Shown here: one piece after another, positions 51,263-62,864 of the stretch
Numbering within the stretch: position 1 is the stretch's first letter
How the letters are laid out: every line of letters starts with the position of its first letter
Assembly: GCA_013368445.1 (NCBI GenBank)
Contig: JAACJO010000001.1
Location: 930,001-994,000 of the forward strand
DNA from: Leucocoprinus leucothites
Taxonomy: Eukaryota > Basidiomycota > Agaricomycetes > Agaricales > Agaricaceae
Reading direction: 5' to 3'
Length of the DNA stretch: 64,000 bases
The notes under the pieces: generated by a model
The model's input: the letters and a program-made list of their open reading frames with translations, nothing else
Databases searched by the model: none
Told to the model about the DNA's origin: nothing
Translations under genes and position numbers: made by a program

Positions 51263-54200
51263 ATGAGCGCACTCTCTGCGCTCGATCCCGCAACACCAAT
51301 ACCACAACACGACAACTCCCAGCAGGACGACGCACAGACCACCTCCACCCCTCCATCCCCGACCCCCATCCCCAACCGGCACCCGACCCACAGTTATCAG
51401 CAGACTCCGGCTCGGCGCACCACGAACACGACCAATCACAATCTCTTACCACTCAGAATGCTGTTCTCGACCATACAACCGTCCTTGATTCTGCCACGCA
51501 GCTGACTCCTTCGCTGGACGACCAGAGCAAGCTGCCCGAAAGCCTCGGTGCGGATCAGCAGCAGCAGTCACAAGATGTCAAGTTGGAGGGTACAGAGCCG
51601 ACGCTCAACGGTGCAAATGGAACCATTGAGCTCGTTGAGCATGCACCAGGTACAATCTCCTTGGAGGAGGCCGGAAACGTCGTGGAGGAGACCGGTGAGT
51701 GGGTGCAAGAGGGCGACCAAATGAAGCGCGTCAAGGTGCGTCTACTTGTCCCCCCTCTTCCATATCTCTCGTATCTCAATCTAGGTGCTCTTTGATAGGT
51801 GTATGAGTTGATAGGTTCACGGTGGGTGGATCAGGGAACCGCATTCTGCTTTGGGCAGTTTCAGGAGGAGACGGGCGAAGCTCTGCTTATTGCTCGTGCA
51901 GAACGGGACTTTAACGATGTCATTCTACGCACTGTTATTCGCTCAAACGACGTCTACCAACGCCAGCAGGGTGTGTGCTTCTACCTTTCATCTATCGCAT
52001 CAACATATACCGTTCCTGCTACTTCTTCGGCTCCCCCTTTCATTGAGTTCTGACAATGTACTAACGTGCGTACGTATCGCCAGAAACGCTTATTGTATGG
52101 ACCGAACCCGACGGCGTAGATTATGCCCTGAGCTTTCAGGATCCCGAAGGCTGCTCCGAAGTATGGAACTTTATAACAGAGGTCCAGCAGCACATGAACA
52201 ATGTCGGTGAGTACCACAGTCACTATATGCGCTTGTCTACAGCCCTAACCACCTTTCAGAAGAGTCCAACGGTTTATCATCATCCCCCCTTCTCGGAGCC
52301 GACGGCTCTATCACGACAGCGAGCATTATCCGCTCAGGCCACCTGCCTCCGCCGCAGCTCGGCATTATTGGCGAAATAGAACGAGCAATCAAAGCGCTCG
52401 CTCGGACGCAGCCAGTCAAAGAACGGATATGCGAATATATCCAGCAGGAGGTGAGTCATACTACCCATAATTCACCATCACTTCTGTGTCTGCACATGTC
52501 TGTCACTCATGTACCACCTGCCGTCAATACACTCGTTTCACTGTTTGTCCCCTCACTTCCAAAATGCATATCTGTTTCATGTCACCGACGACTGATACTG
52601 ATTTCAATTCCCCTCACTTGTTTCTTGTGCTTGTGCTTGGGTAATGACAGGAATATATCAAATCGCTGACCGAAGTTCTCAATACCGCGGAAGATCTCGA
52701 AAGCTTGGAAAACCTCCATGCTCTATGTAGTCTAATGCAGACGATCCGTATGTCCTTTAAAGTTCGCCCCAAGACTCATTTGACTGACAATGTGACGTTA
52801 ATAGTAATGCTTAATGATCATGGCTTGTACGAACACATTCTGGAGGATGACCTATTTTTTGGTGTCGTCGGCATGTTAGAATGTATGTCATCCCCTCCGT
52901 TCCTAGAGCATTGCTAACTTCATTACCCTTAGACGATCCTGACTTTCCCTCCCACAAAGCCAACTATCGCGAATTCCTAAAACAAGCTACACAATTCCAC
53001 CAACCTATCCTTATCCAAGATATCGCAATCCAACGCAAAATCCACCACACCTACCGCCTCCAGTTTCTCAAAGACGTCGTACTTGCACGAGCACTCGACG
53101 ACTCGACCTTCAACGTTCTCAATTCATGTATTATCTTCAACCAGATCGACATTATCTCGCATATCCAGCAAGATCAATTATTCTTGAAGGAGATTGTACG
53201 ATTATTTGTAGATGAAGAGGTTTTGACGGGTGGTGCGCAGCGGTATCAACTTCAGTTGCAGATGATGCAGCAACAGCAGATGCAACAGATGCAGCAGAGG
53301 CTGCAGGGGCCTGTGGTCATTAGTTTGTCTCCGGCTGAGCAAGAAGATGGTAACAATGCCGAGTCTGCCACGGCTGGATCTGGAGCGGGACTTGGTGTTG
53401 TAAATGGTGACGTCGTCAGTGTGAAGAAGGAAGAGGACGATAGTATGGATGTCGACAGTGCCCCTAAGCCTGCTCCGTCCACACCAATACCGCAATCGAC
53501 AATGATAACCACCACAGTTCCACTCTCACCAAACCAGCCTCGATTACCTATGAACGGGTCCCTCGTCGTCAACGGCCGCGGATCACCACACACCGCCGTC
53601 CTTCCCAACCCCCGCGCAGGCGCATACAGCTTCGCACCTCCCGACAATCTAAGTGAAGCCGAGATCAACCAACGTCGAGAAGTCGTCCTTCTAATCCAAC
53701 AACTCTGTATAATGGGCAAAAACGTTCAACTCCCCGCACGAATGGCACTCTTCCGTATCCTCGTGGACAGAGGTATCCTCTTTGCCGTTCAGTGGGCAAT
53801 GAACCTCCCTGAATCCGTTGAATCGAATAAACAAATGATCTCAGCTGGAGGAGAGATTTTATCTGCGTTGTTGGATCATGATTTGAATGGTGTGAGGGGA
53901 CATGTGTTGAAGCAGGTTCTGGCGATTGAGAAAGAGAGGGCTGCAGGGAAGAGGGGAGCAGATAAGGCTGAGACGCTGCTTGAAATGGCATGTAGGATTA
54001 TGGCGAGGAGTAGAGACTTAGCGGTGCAATGTCTCGTAGGGGATGCACTGAAGGCGTGGATGGATACGCCCGCGGCGGAGGTTCCTGCGGGTGTTGGTGA
54101 AGCCGTGCATGTGAGTGTTCTTATGAGTTTTTTTTTTGCTGTTGGGTTGGCCCGCTGATGGCTGCTTTGTAGGCTGTTGCAGCACCAAAGCTTCCCGCGA

Positions 54201-56244
54201 GGAAGGATGATACTGGGACTGAACGGTTCTTGGAATATTTTTACAGGGATTGCGTGCACATTTTGTTTAAACCACTACTAGAACTGCAGGAATGGAAAAA
54301 CTGCAAAGGTACGTGTATCTACACCCTTTAGTTGACCCTTGTACTTATTACTCTTGGCTGCTTCCTTCTCTAAATTTACATTATTATTTGCAGAGGGCGT
54401 GCTAGCTTTAACAAGGGAACAATCAAACCGCTACGTCTACCTATGTGATCTTTTGTACAACATCATCCAGCAACATACTTTCCGGAGTAACTTCTATGTC
54501 CTATCATCAAACAACATCTTATCTCGGGTAGCTACGCTTCTCAGAGCTAAGGATAAACACCTTCGGCATGGTGTGTTTTATTTTAAACTCCCGCGATGCT
54601 ATACTCGCTTTTTTTGACAGCTCAAATACTAATTTCGCTTTTCATTTTCCCGCCATTTTCCTGGTGGTTCTCTAGCTTCATTCCGGATATTCCGGCTGTT
54701 GCTTAAGCAGAATAATCCGAATATCCATGGCATGGTGATGAAACATGATGTCTTGAAGCCGATTCTGGATTTGACGCTGCAGGAGTCGAGAAGGGACAAT
54801 TTGTTGAGTTGTTCGTGCCAGGAGTATTTCGAAAGCATGCGTCGGGTGAGTTGTAATCCGCAATTCCTTTCTATCTAATGATGAACGCTGATGGTTCTAT
54901 CGTTTTCAAGGATAATATGAAAGACCTGATTAAATTCTGCATGACGAGACACGAAGTGGACATTCGGAAGCTAGCAGAGACGCCTTTAGGTGGTCAGAGA
55001 TTTGAATTGTTGATACGTCGATATGAGATGAATAATGAACCGCCACCGAAAGAGACCGAACCCGAAAAGTACGTTTCACTTTGTCCCCCTTTATCCACGA
55101 AAGGAAAATCAATTAACCTTTTAACTCTCCTATCAATCTCAGGCCCATTGATACCCGTATACGGCCGGGCCAAAATCGCTTCCTCGAAGCGGAAGAAGAA
55201 GACTACTTCAACGCCGACGATGACGAAGATGACGCCATCCTCCCCTCCATCTCTCAACAATCCCGTGTAACGGCTTTGCCAAATGCAGCAACAGGGAACA
55301 TCCCACCGGGTGTTTTGTCGCCTGGAAGGATGCTCAACGCGAATCCGAATATCAATTCGTTGAAACGGAAACGGAGGGGAGAGGTCGCTTCTGGTCGTGG
55401 ACATCGACCACCTTTGAGACCGCCTGCGTTGAGGCCTCTGGTCGATTATGGTGAGGATGAGGATGAGGATGGTGGCACCGATCCGGATGCCGCGAATAAG
55501 ATGCAGCAGGATAGAGGGATACACACTGGGGCTGGGCCGGCTACACCAAAGTTGGGAACAGGCTCGAGCCCGAAACTCGCACCTAGTCCAATTCCGAGTA
55601 CTGCTGGCCTCACTTTAGGTGGTGGTCCACCAAGACGAATGCAGAAAAAAGAAGACGAGGACGATGAAGATGCTATCCTTGAGTCTCTCGTACGAGGTCG
55701 AACGCCTGCACCACCTGGGTCTAGAAGTGGACCCGATAGACCTGAATCTCCCGCGCCGAGAATGTCCCCGCCGACACGGTTAGGCGAGAAGAGGAGAAGA
55801 GGGGACGGAGATGACGATGATGACGAGTTGCTTTCGCGATTAACGAAGAACAAGAAACAGCAAGTATCAACGCCCGTCTCTTCCCAGCAGCCATCACAAC
55901 AGCAGCAACAGGAAAACAAAACAGGTGGCCCTATGGCTGTTGATTCTGTAGGCAATCGGCCGAAAAATGGTGATGATACACCAAAGAAGATTAAAGTCAA
56001 GATTGGTGGATTTGGGAGTACTTTGGCCGGTGCGGTTGCACAAGCGTTTGGCGGTTCGATAGCCAATACTTCTAGTGCTCCAGTGTCGACTACAACGACT
56101 ACGGCAGCAACAGGGAGTGAGAGTGATACGGCTTCGGCATCAGCGTCTTCCCCTTCGCCTTCACACTCTCCTGCGCCGTCAATGTCACCTTCTCCGTCCC
56201 CTGCTCCCTCAGAAATTGGTACCAAGGATGGAGACACCGGGTAA
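51263..56244 (+). CDS. Protein phosphatase 4 regulatory subunit 3 (SMEK/Psy2)
   Basis: The core is clear. An EVH1/PH-like domain (MKRVKVYELIGSRWVDQGTA, LIARAERDFNDVILRTVI, TLIVWTEPDGVDYALSFQDP) is followed by the SMK-1 domain: YIKSLTEVLNTAEDLESLEN, LMLNDHGLYEHILEDDLFFG, FPSHKANYREFLKQATQF, QRKIHHTYRLQFLKDVVLAR. Armadillo-like helices follow (IGEIERAIKAL earlier; SNFYVLSSNNILSRVATLLR; FRIFRLLL region; DNMKDLIKFCMTRHEVDIRK). The C-terminal 320 residues are disordered, with RKRRGEVASGRG, DYGEDEDEDGG and Ser/Pro repeats, and end at 56244. A Gln/Met-rich stretch lies at about 53255-53315. PP4R3 targets the PP4 phosphatase to substrates in DNA repair and signalling. The 5' end is problematic: the best ATG (51263) is in a different frame from the upstream acidic part of the protein (from about 51370), with no usable intron between. 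Confidence 0.87.
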
Positions 56245-57567
56245 CCCTTGTTTTTTTTCGCGACTTTTGTCCAATATGCATCATAATCAAGTATATTTCA
56301 TTTTTTTTGCTTATTAACTATTCTGGAGTTTAGCCTTTGCTCTACCCACCCTTACTCTTTGCTATTCGTCCATGGACCTCTGATGTGTTTCAATTACAGT
56401 CCTCTCTCTGCTCATTACCTTGTGTCTGTATGTGTCCTATGTGTTCTCTCTTCCCGTACTCTTTGTTCACTGGATAGATTTCCTTGTTCACTTTTCTTCG
56501 TCCCCTCCACTTACCGTCTTTGCCTCCGCTTTGCTTAACTATTATTTTTTTACATGCACATCTCCTTTGCCCGATTCTGCTGCAATATCCCCTGTCACAC
56601 TTCTCATCAATAGATGCATTTAACGTGTTGTGCAACATGCCTCCGTGAATTTTTAACGAAAGCGCAAATGTCTTTGTACTTATTTGAGCAGTCTCCTACA
56701 AAATCTCACACAAATAAAGAATAGAGGGGTATATCATGCACGCGAATACGCGGCAAGGAATGACAAATAGCATTTAAACATGATCATACTGTACTATACA
56801 TAAGAAAGCTGTTATAACGACTCAGGGATATATAAAAGACAACGAAGAATGGCCGAATGATATTCCACCAGAGAGAAGGGAGTTTGCTAGATGATTCAAA
56901 AAGAACAATGGATTGTAGGAGAAAAAAATGGAGACAGGGCGATAGTGCAGTGTAGAGCAAACAGGGGGATGTAACAATAAAGCACGTTGTGTATACATGA
57001 GAGTGTGCGAAACCAGATTAAGAAGAAGCATAATGGCAATGAAGCAAAAAAGGGGACGGGGAAGAAAAAACAATACATGTACAAAATCATGACAGGGACA
57101 AACGAGAAGTGAATGGGGAATAAGTGTTCGTGAGCTGAGGAGTGGGGAGAACACGAAGCTTGTATGATGACACTATCAACGGATGGACAGTCCATACAGG
57201 CAACGAAGCCGAGAATGACAAAGTAAGCATGATATCGAAACAAGACGCAATGGGTGAAGTAAACAGAGATAGAAGAGAGATCTGGAAAGTCAATGAAAAC
57301 TGGAAACTGGTACATAGATATATTTATTGCACGAAACGAGATGTGTGTTGTGAATGCGGGTGTCGAAAGTGCAGATTATTGAAATTTGCGACGTGCGTTG
57401 TTGCTTGATATGCTTGGAGTGCGACGATGACAATGTGCGATGTGTGTACGATGAGAACATGCAGCCAACCTCGTTCCTGCCGGCTCTAACAGCCTCTACA
57501 ACGATGGGGGCAGGCAAGTAGAGGAGAGTGTTGATGTATTGGTGATGTTGCGATAATAATAATGAGT
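56245..57567. other. Convergent intergenic region PP4R3 / RRM gene
   Basis: About 1.3 kb between two 3' ends. It is AT-rich with an AATAAA near 56713 and long T-rich and A-rich tracts consistent with 3' untranslated sequence. No coding gene is recognised. Confidence 0.5.
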
Positions 57568-60500
57568 TTACTGCTGATGCAATGCTTCTTCAGAGGCTGA
57601 GCTCTGTTCGGGTATCGATATGTCGTGTTTATCCTTCAATCCGAAAGGCGAGAACCCGGTCGGTGAGATCGAGGTCCCGCCGATACCGTTGGTAGTAGTT
57701 GCCAGGCCGTAACTGAAGGCATTCAAACCACCATTAGACGGACGCATGAAATTGTTGGAAGAAGAGGGAGGGCTGGATGGTCCAAAGAAGCCAGCACCAC
57801 TCTGCTGAGATGGGAGGAAACGAGGAGGGGGTGACGCGAGGAAATTATTGTAGGTGTTTCCAGGAGAGTTAGGATCCTCCCGACGAAGGATCGTACGATG
57901 CTGCTGAGTCGGCTCGCTCTCGAGACTAAGGACAGCTTGCATGTTCTGTAGCTGCTGCTGTTGCAGCGCAGGGCCGCTACCGGTAGCACTGGTCGGAGTG
58001 CGTACCCCAAGGGGATTCTTGCTGTAAGAGAGGCGAATGCCACCACCCTTGACTAGTCCTTTGAGGTTGTTCCCATGGAGGTCAGACATGGCACGAGTGG
58101 CGGCGCTGACATCCTCGAACTAATCAGGGGTTAGTGCTTCGTTGAATCGGAGATAACAAGAGCCACATACCTCAACGAAACACATCGGTCCATTATGCTT
58201 CTGACGGAAGCACAAGCGACGATAACCAGGTTGATTACGGAAAAGTTCCCGAAGGGACTCTTCCAGATAATCTTGAGGCATACCAATGGGCGGCGGTGAT
58301 GTCGGTAAATTGCCAACATACAAGGTATTAATCTGTTTAACATCAGACGTCTGATAGTGCCGAAATAGACCACAGGAACGTACAGGTGGATTTTGATCGA
58401 CAGCATTCCTTGCGCTACCCGAGCTTGCACCGGAGGCAGGTGACGGCAATTGTGGAGAAGCATTCCCGTTAGCAGTATTCAAAGCAAGACTATCAATCTT
58501 CTGGACGAGATCGCCATCAGGGCTCTGAATAGCGCTTCTACCGGAACCACCAGTATCCTCAGAAGGAATTTGACGCAATGGCCCTGGGCTGTCGGCATTC
58601 TTAGGCGTCGGTCCATTAGAATGATGGGCTTCTGACTGTGAAGCATTGGAGGGAGGAAGTGATGGGGACAACGAACGCTGGGAGCCATCTGTTGAGCTTG
58701 CAGGGATCGTTCTGTTAATTCTGTCCCAAGGTCCAGGGGCATCATCGGCATTTGCGGTTTGTAGTGCATGGGGAGAGAAGGGCATAACGAACCCATTACC
58801 AAGAGACGGACTAGAGCCCAAGCTAGAGGCAGGGCCATTTTCGGCTTCAGGTGCGAGGAGTGAACTGGCGTTGAGTCCGTTTATGCCAGAGGCTTGACGG
58901 GAAAGACCAGGAGGAGCTGTCGCAGGGACCGAGTGGAAGGCATCATAAGCGGCAGTGTTAGAACCTCGGAGACGAAGTTTTTTCTCCTCCTCCGCAGCAC
59001 GTTCGCGAGGTCCTCGAGTCATTCCCCCGCCACTGAAGCCCATGGCATTCAGGGCAACCTCACGACGTCGTGCTTCTTCATCTTGATCGCGAGAGCCCGG
59101 ACTAGCAAGATGACTAAGGCCAACACTCGAGACTTCAGGCTGAGGTTCCCGCCACAAGCGACCAACGGAGGCCAGAGGTTCTCTCTCACGAGGGAAGACC
59201 GTTTCATTGGCTGGGGCGCTGAAGGACTCCCCTTGAATTGTATTAGGATGGTTGCTGAGAATACCATTCAGAGCGTAATTCACTCCGGTGTTCATTGCGA
59301 GAGGGGTGGGATGATTCATGGGCGGGGGGTTATTGACCGGAATGTTATTGCCATTACCGGTCGCCCCGTTGCTCGGGAGAGGACCAACACCGCGTTTGGT
59401 ATGCAAATTTTTCTTCGCCATCTCTGCTTTCAAGACTGCGCCCTTCTCAATGTCAATCCTGCGGCCTTGAAGAACATCACGAGCTTCCAGGGCGGCCTCA
59501 CGGCTCCTGAACTTAGCGAAACCAATAATCTGTTTCCGCGGTGGAGCATTGACGCCAGGCAGATGGAAATTTCCATCCTCTCCGCCCATTGACGCTGACC
59601 AAGAAGCCATCGTACCGTCTCGACCATCTACGAGGACTCCACCGGAATTGATCGTCATCAAGTTGTATGGATCACCAGGGCCGTTATAGCTGGGGAAACT
59701 ACGGTTAGGACCCATACCATTGTATGCGGTGTACTCCTTGTTGGGAATCTTCAGTGTTGCCGCTTCGAAGCCAGGGGAGAATGTAAACATATTCTGAAAC
59801 TCTCGTTCCTACAGCTCAACAATCAGAATCATGATCAGCCGGATATAGTTTTCATCACTGACCTGCATGTCCTCGGGGAACCCGACCACAAAGATCGTCG
59901 AGATCTCTTCCTGATTGTTGCTACTCTCTTTGGTAGAAGTATAATTGGCAGAGTTGGGCGGATTGCCACCTGAAGCTGACGTGGACTGGGAAACGCTACT
60001 AGGTATATGGGGGCCATAGGGCGTTTGGGAATGCATTCCGTTCATGAAAGGGGCACCAGGAGTGAAAGTCGAATGGCCTTGCGGAGGCTGGGAGAAGCCC
60101 GGCTTTCCGGGGGTTTGATGCGATGGCATCACTCCGACTGGACTAGCAAAGGGGTCCTGGTAGTTCTTATGCCCTGCGCCCAGCCCTTGTGTGCGACTAA
60201 AGTCAAAACCCATCCTCGGATCATGCGACTGCATGGCCCCGAGGTTGGTGACATCAAAGGATTGGAATAAATATCGTTGCTGGAAGAGGGGAAATATGTG
60301 CCAGGTTCGCGGAAAGGAGGTGCTGTGGAATTCAGAAGAGACTGGGAATTCTGATGGCGAGGCCGGTTGGTATTAGGAAAATTATTGAACTGCTCCCTCG
60401 ACATATTTGAATTGTTGAGCCCGTTGAGTTTCCCCACTGGTAGCTGAGAGTGCTTCTGGGGGTCAAACTCGCCGGAGAAATCAGAAGGGAGATGCATGTT

Positions 60501-60833
60501 GGTATTAGGATTGTTGTTGAAGAGACCGGGGACCGAGGCAGAGTGCATGTTGTACATATTATCCTTGTGAAGTTTGTCGGAGGGGGACTCCGGTCGTGCG
60601 AGGTGGAGATGAGAGGGATGCTGGGAGAGATGGTAGGGGACTGATGGGGAGCCAGATGAAGAATTGGAGGATGATCCGTAAGATGCGGCGACGGGGCGGT
60701 CTGAGTCAGACGAGTGGGGGATGTCGTAGTCCGCCTGTGAGTTGAGTGAGTCTAGAAGAGACTTGTTGATAAAGTCCTCGTCGGGCTGGAGCGAGGCAAG
60801 GTGGGCGCTCGTGGAGGTAGCCAGTGTGGGCAA
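57568..60833 (-). CDS. Whi3/Scw1-type RNA-binding protein with two RRMs
   Basis: The start [20 protein letters not shown] opens a Ser/Asn/Pro/His-rich, probably disordered N-terminal region of about 300 residues. The first RRM begins [21 protein letters not shown] with the following strand ATLKIPN and completes only after some 70 residues, at [21 protein letters not shown] second long disordered region (58960-58450) leads to a canonical [63 protein letters not shown] and [18 protein letters not shown]. The last motif is the Whi3/Scw1 hallmark. A Gln-rich tail follows, ending EEALHQQ. Relatives bind mRNA and control cell size, cell wall and cell cycle, and can form condensates through Q-rich tracts. 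Introns fall near 60245, between 59865 and 59805, and near 58160-58095. Confidence 0.87.
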
Positions 60834-62267
60834 AATTGTGGGTTAACGACGACTAAAGAATATTCTGTGGCCCGAAGAGAAGCGTGTACATGAACCAAGG
60901 CTGAAAGCAAAATGCTTGTCGAAGGCGGGGACTACAAAGGGGACTGTGTGCGCTGAGTCGCTGGGTGTATGCGTCGTTATGAGTGCGCGAATGTGAGAGT
61001 GCGACGCGCAAGTGGGGATTGTCGTTAGTGACGAAGAGAAGACTATGGATGCTGTCGAGGACGATGAGCAGCAGGGGGGAGGGGCGGGCGTGCGGGGTGC
61101 AGCGGGGGCGGTGGGTGGTGGTCGGGGGATGTGCGATCGAGAGGGTATGTGATGAAGGAAGTCGGACGGTCCCGAGTTTGGAGTGTCACATCTAAATCTC
61201 ATCACACCTTTCCACAATCCACCCCCATTCTACCCTTCCCACGCACGAGCCATTAAACAACAAACCCAACCTGCATCACGTGTACGGCATCTCGGCATCC
61301 TCCCGATTGGCTCCTCCGTCTACCTCTGTAAAATCACAAAGGCCACTCACAGTATGCCCTCCAACTGCTCAGTACCCAGTACCCGGACCCTACATTAGAC
61401 CTCCCGTGCTCGTTCTCATCTTGTGAGGTTGGCGCCCAGTGCTTGAGGCCCGACAAAAAGGCCCCGGTTACAGCCACTTCACTTCCAAACCAGTGTGATG
61501 AGAGTCATCTCGGGCAATCGAGTGAACCAGATGAGGGTGTGTGTGACGGGCAACAGTACAACGCAGAGGCAGCGGAGCATGGTGGTCTATTGTGAAGGTC
61601 AGAGAGAGAGGCAGGCATGGGGTAGGAAGCGAAGCGTGACCTGAGGTCCTGAGTAGACCCGCTGGCCCGAGAAAACTCAGAAGTGCAAAAATAAAAATAA
61701 AATAAAACTCTCTGTGACGACAAGTTTGGCCCACCCACTTGGCATCTTTTTATTCATCCACATCCGAGTCTCCGGCCGGACACCGTGACACTGACAACTT
61801 TATTATCTTCCTCGATACCTGTCAGATTATCTCCCTAGATATGTTCAAGGCGTCCCGATAGCTTATATACTCCACATAAATTCTATTAGACGAAACCACC
61901 CGACATGATACGACCATGCAATGACGTCAGCTACTATAGATATAATATGCATGCTCAAAACGACGACTAATGCGACAGGAAAACAGTGTATAGAACGAGT
62001 GAATGGTCCAACGAGGATCAAGAAACACAAGAACTGAAAAAACTGACTCAGCTGGATCGCCTTCACAAGCTGATGATCGGGGTGAACTTACAAAACTTTA
62101 CAGCAGCTTGAGTCGGGATTAGAAAGTATATATGGCAGAGTAGATTATACTAAAACCTACTCAAGCTCCCGTTAGCAAAACTTAACTCCCTTAAACTCCA
62201 ATTTCCAGAAGAGAAACCAACTTACCAGAATAGAAGAGCATAGAACCAAACCTCCCAAGAGTCGATA
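60834..62267. other. Intergenic region upstream of the RRM gene
   Basis: About 1.4 kb holding the promoter of the RRM gene and the 3' flank of the small membrane protein gene. A CACGTG box lies at 61277-61282. No coding gene is recognised. Confidence 0.45.
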
Positions 62268-62789
62268 TCATGCCGCAACCAACTCAGACGCGCCGTTTGA
62301 CATCCTCAACCACAACCAATACCTCACCGTCCTATCCAACGTCCAAAAATCCCTCAGGCAAGACCTCCGCAGCCATCCTTCCTCATCTAGTACCTCGACA
62401 CTCACCGCCAACGCCACAAGCAACCACAACCCAACCGCACAGAAAAACGCCGCAAGAAATCTCGACCTCGCGCGCGCATCCGCTGATCCTCTAGCTTCAT
62501 AATACGCGTACGGCAACAACGGCTGGTTACTTGCGAGTGGCGTCGGCCCATATCCCGGATGATGCGGTGGAAGTTGCGGTCCGCTGGGCATCACCATCGC
62601 CGCAGACTGTTGTTGATGATGAAAGTGGTGCGGCGAGGGGGTGGAGGTATGAGAGGCGTTTGGATGGCCAGCAGGGAACGCGCCCATTGATGAAGACGAA
62701 GAGGGTCCTGCTGCGAACTCCGTATATGGAGGTGGGGGTGCTACTGGTGTTGAGGGTGTTGGCACGGAATCGTGATTAATTCGCGACAT
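62268..62789 (-). CDS. Small Pro/Ser-rich single-pass membrane protein
   Basis: About 173 residues from MSRINHDSVPTPSTPVAPPP. The frame is open further upstream to an ATG at 62864, but the start at 62789 gives a more normal protein. The N-terminal 100 residues are Pro/Ser/His-rich and end in QPLLPYAYYEARGSADARAR. A basic patch (RARSRF) is followed by a hydrophobic segment AAFFCAVGLWLLVALAVSV, probably a membrane anchor, and about 45 residues after it. This arrangement (Tyr-rich PYAYY, basic patch, single TM) recalls uncharacterised proteins of Agaricomycetes. Function unknown. Confidence 0.6.
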   Translation of the reverse strand: MSRINHDSVPTPSTPVAPPPPYTEFAAGPSSSSSMGAFPAGHPNASHTSTPSPHHFHHQQQSAAMVMPSGPQLPPHHPGYGPTPLASNQPLLPYAYYEARGSADARARSRFLAAFFCAVGLWLLVALAVSVEVLDEEGWLRRSCLRDFWTLDRTVRYWLWLRMSNGASELVAA

Positions 62790-62864
62790 CTCCTTGTATC
62801 CTTGCCCTCGTGTAGATTTATGTCCCGGTTTTACCCCCAAACCTACTTCGTCTATGGCACACAA

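Noticed and set aside
53255..53315. CAG/ATG-rich repeat considered as a microsatellite
   Set aside because: It lies in frame within the PP4R3 coding region and encodes a Gln/Met-rich stretch.
55446..56237. 263-codon Ser/Gly/Asp-rich frame on the minus strand
   Set aside because: Shadow of the disordered C-terminal region of PP4R3; no domain and no splice context.
58894..59592. 232-codon frame on the plus strand
   Set aside because: Antisense of the Whi3-like gene, which has RRM motifs on the minus strand.
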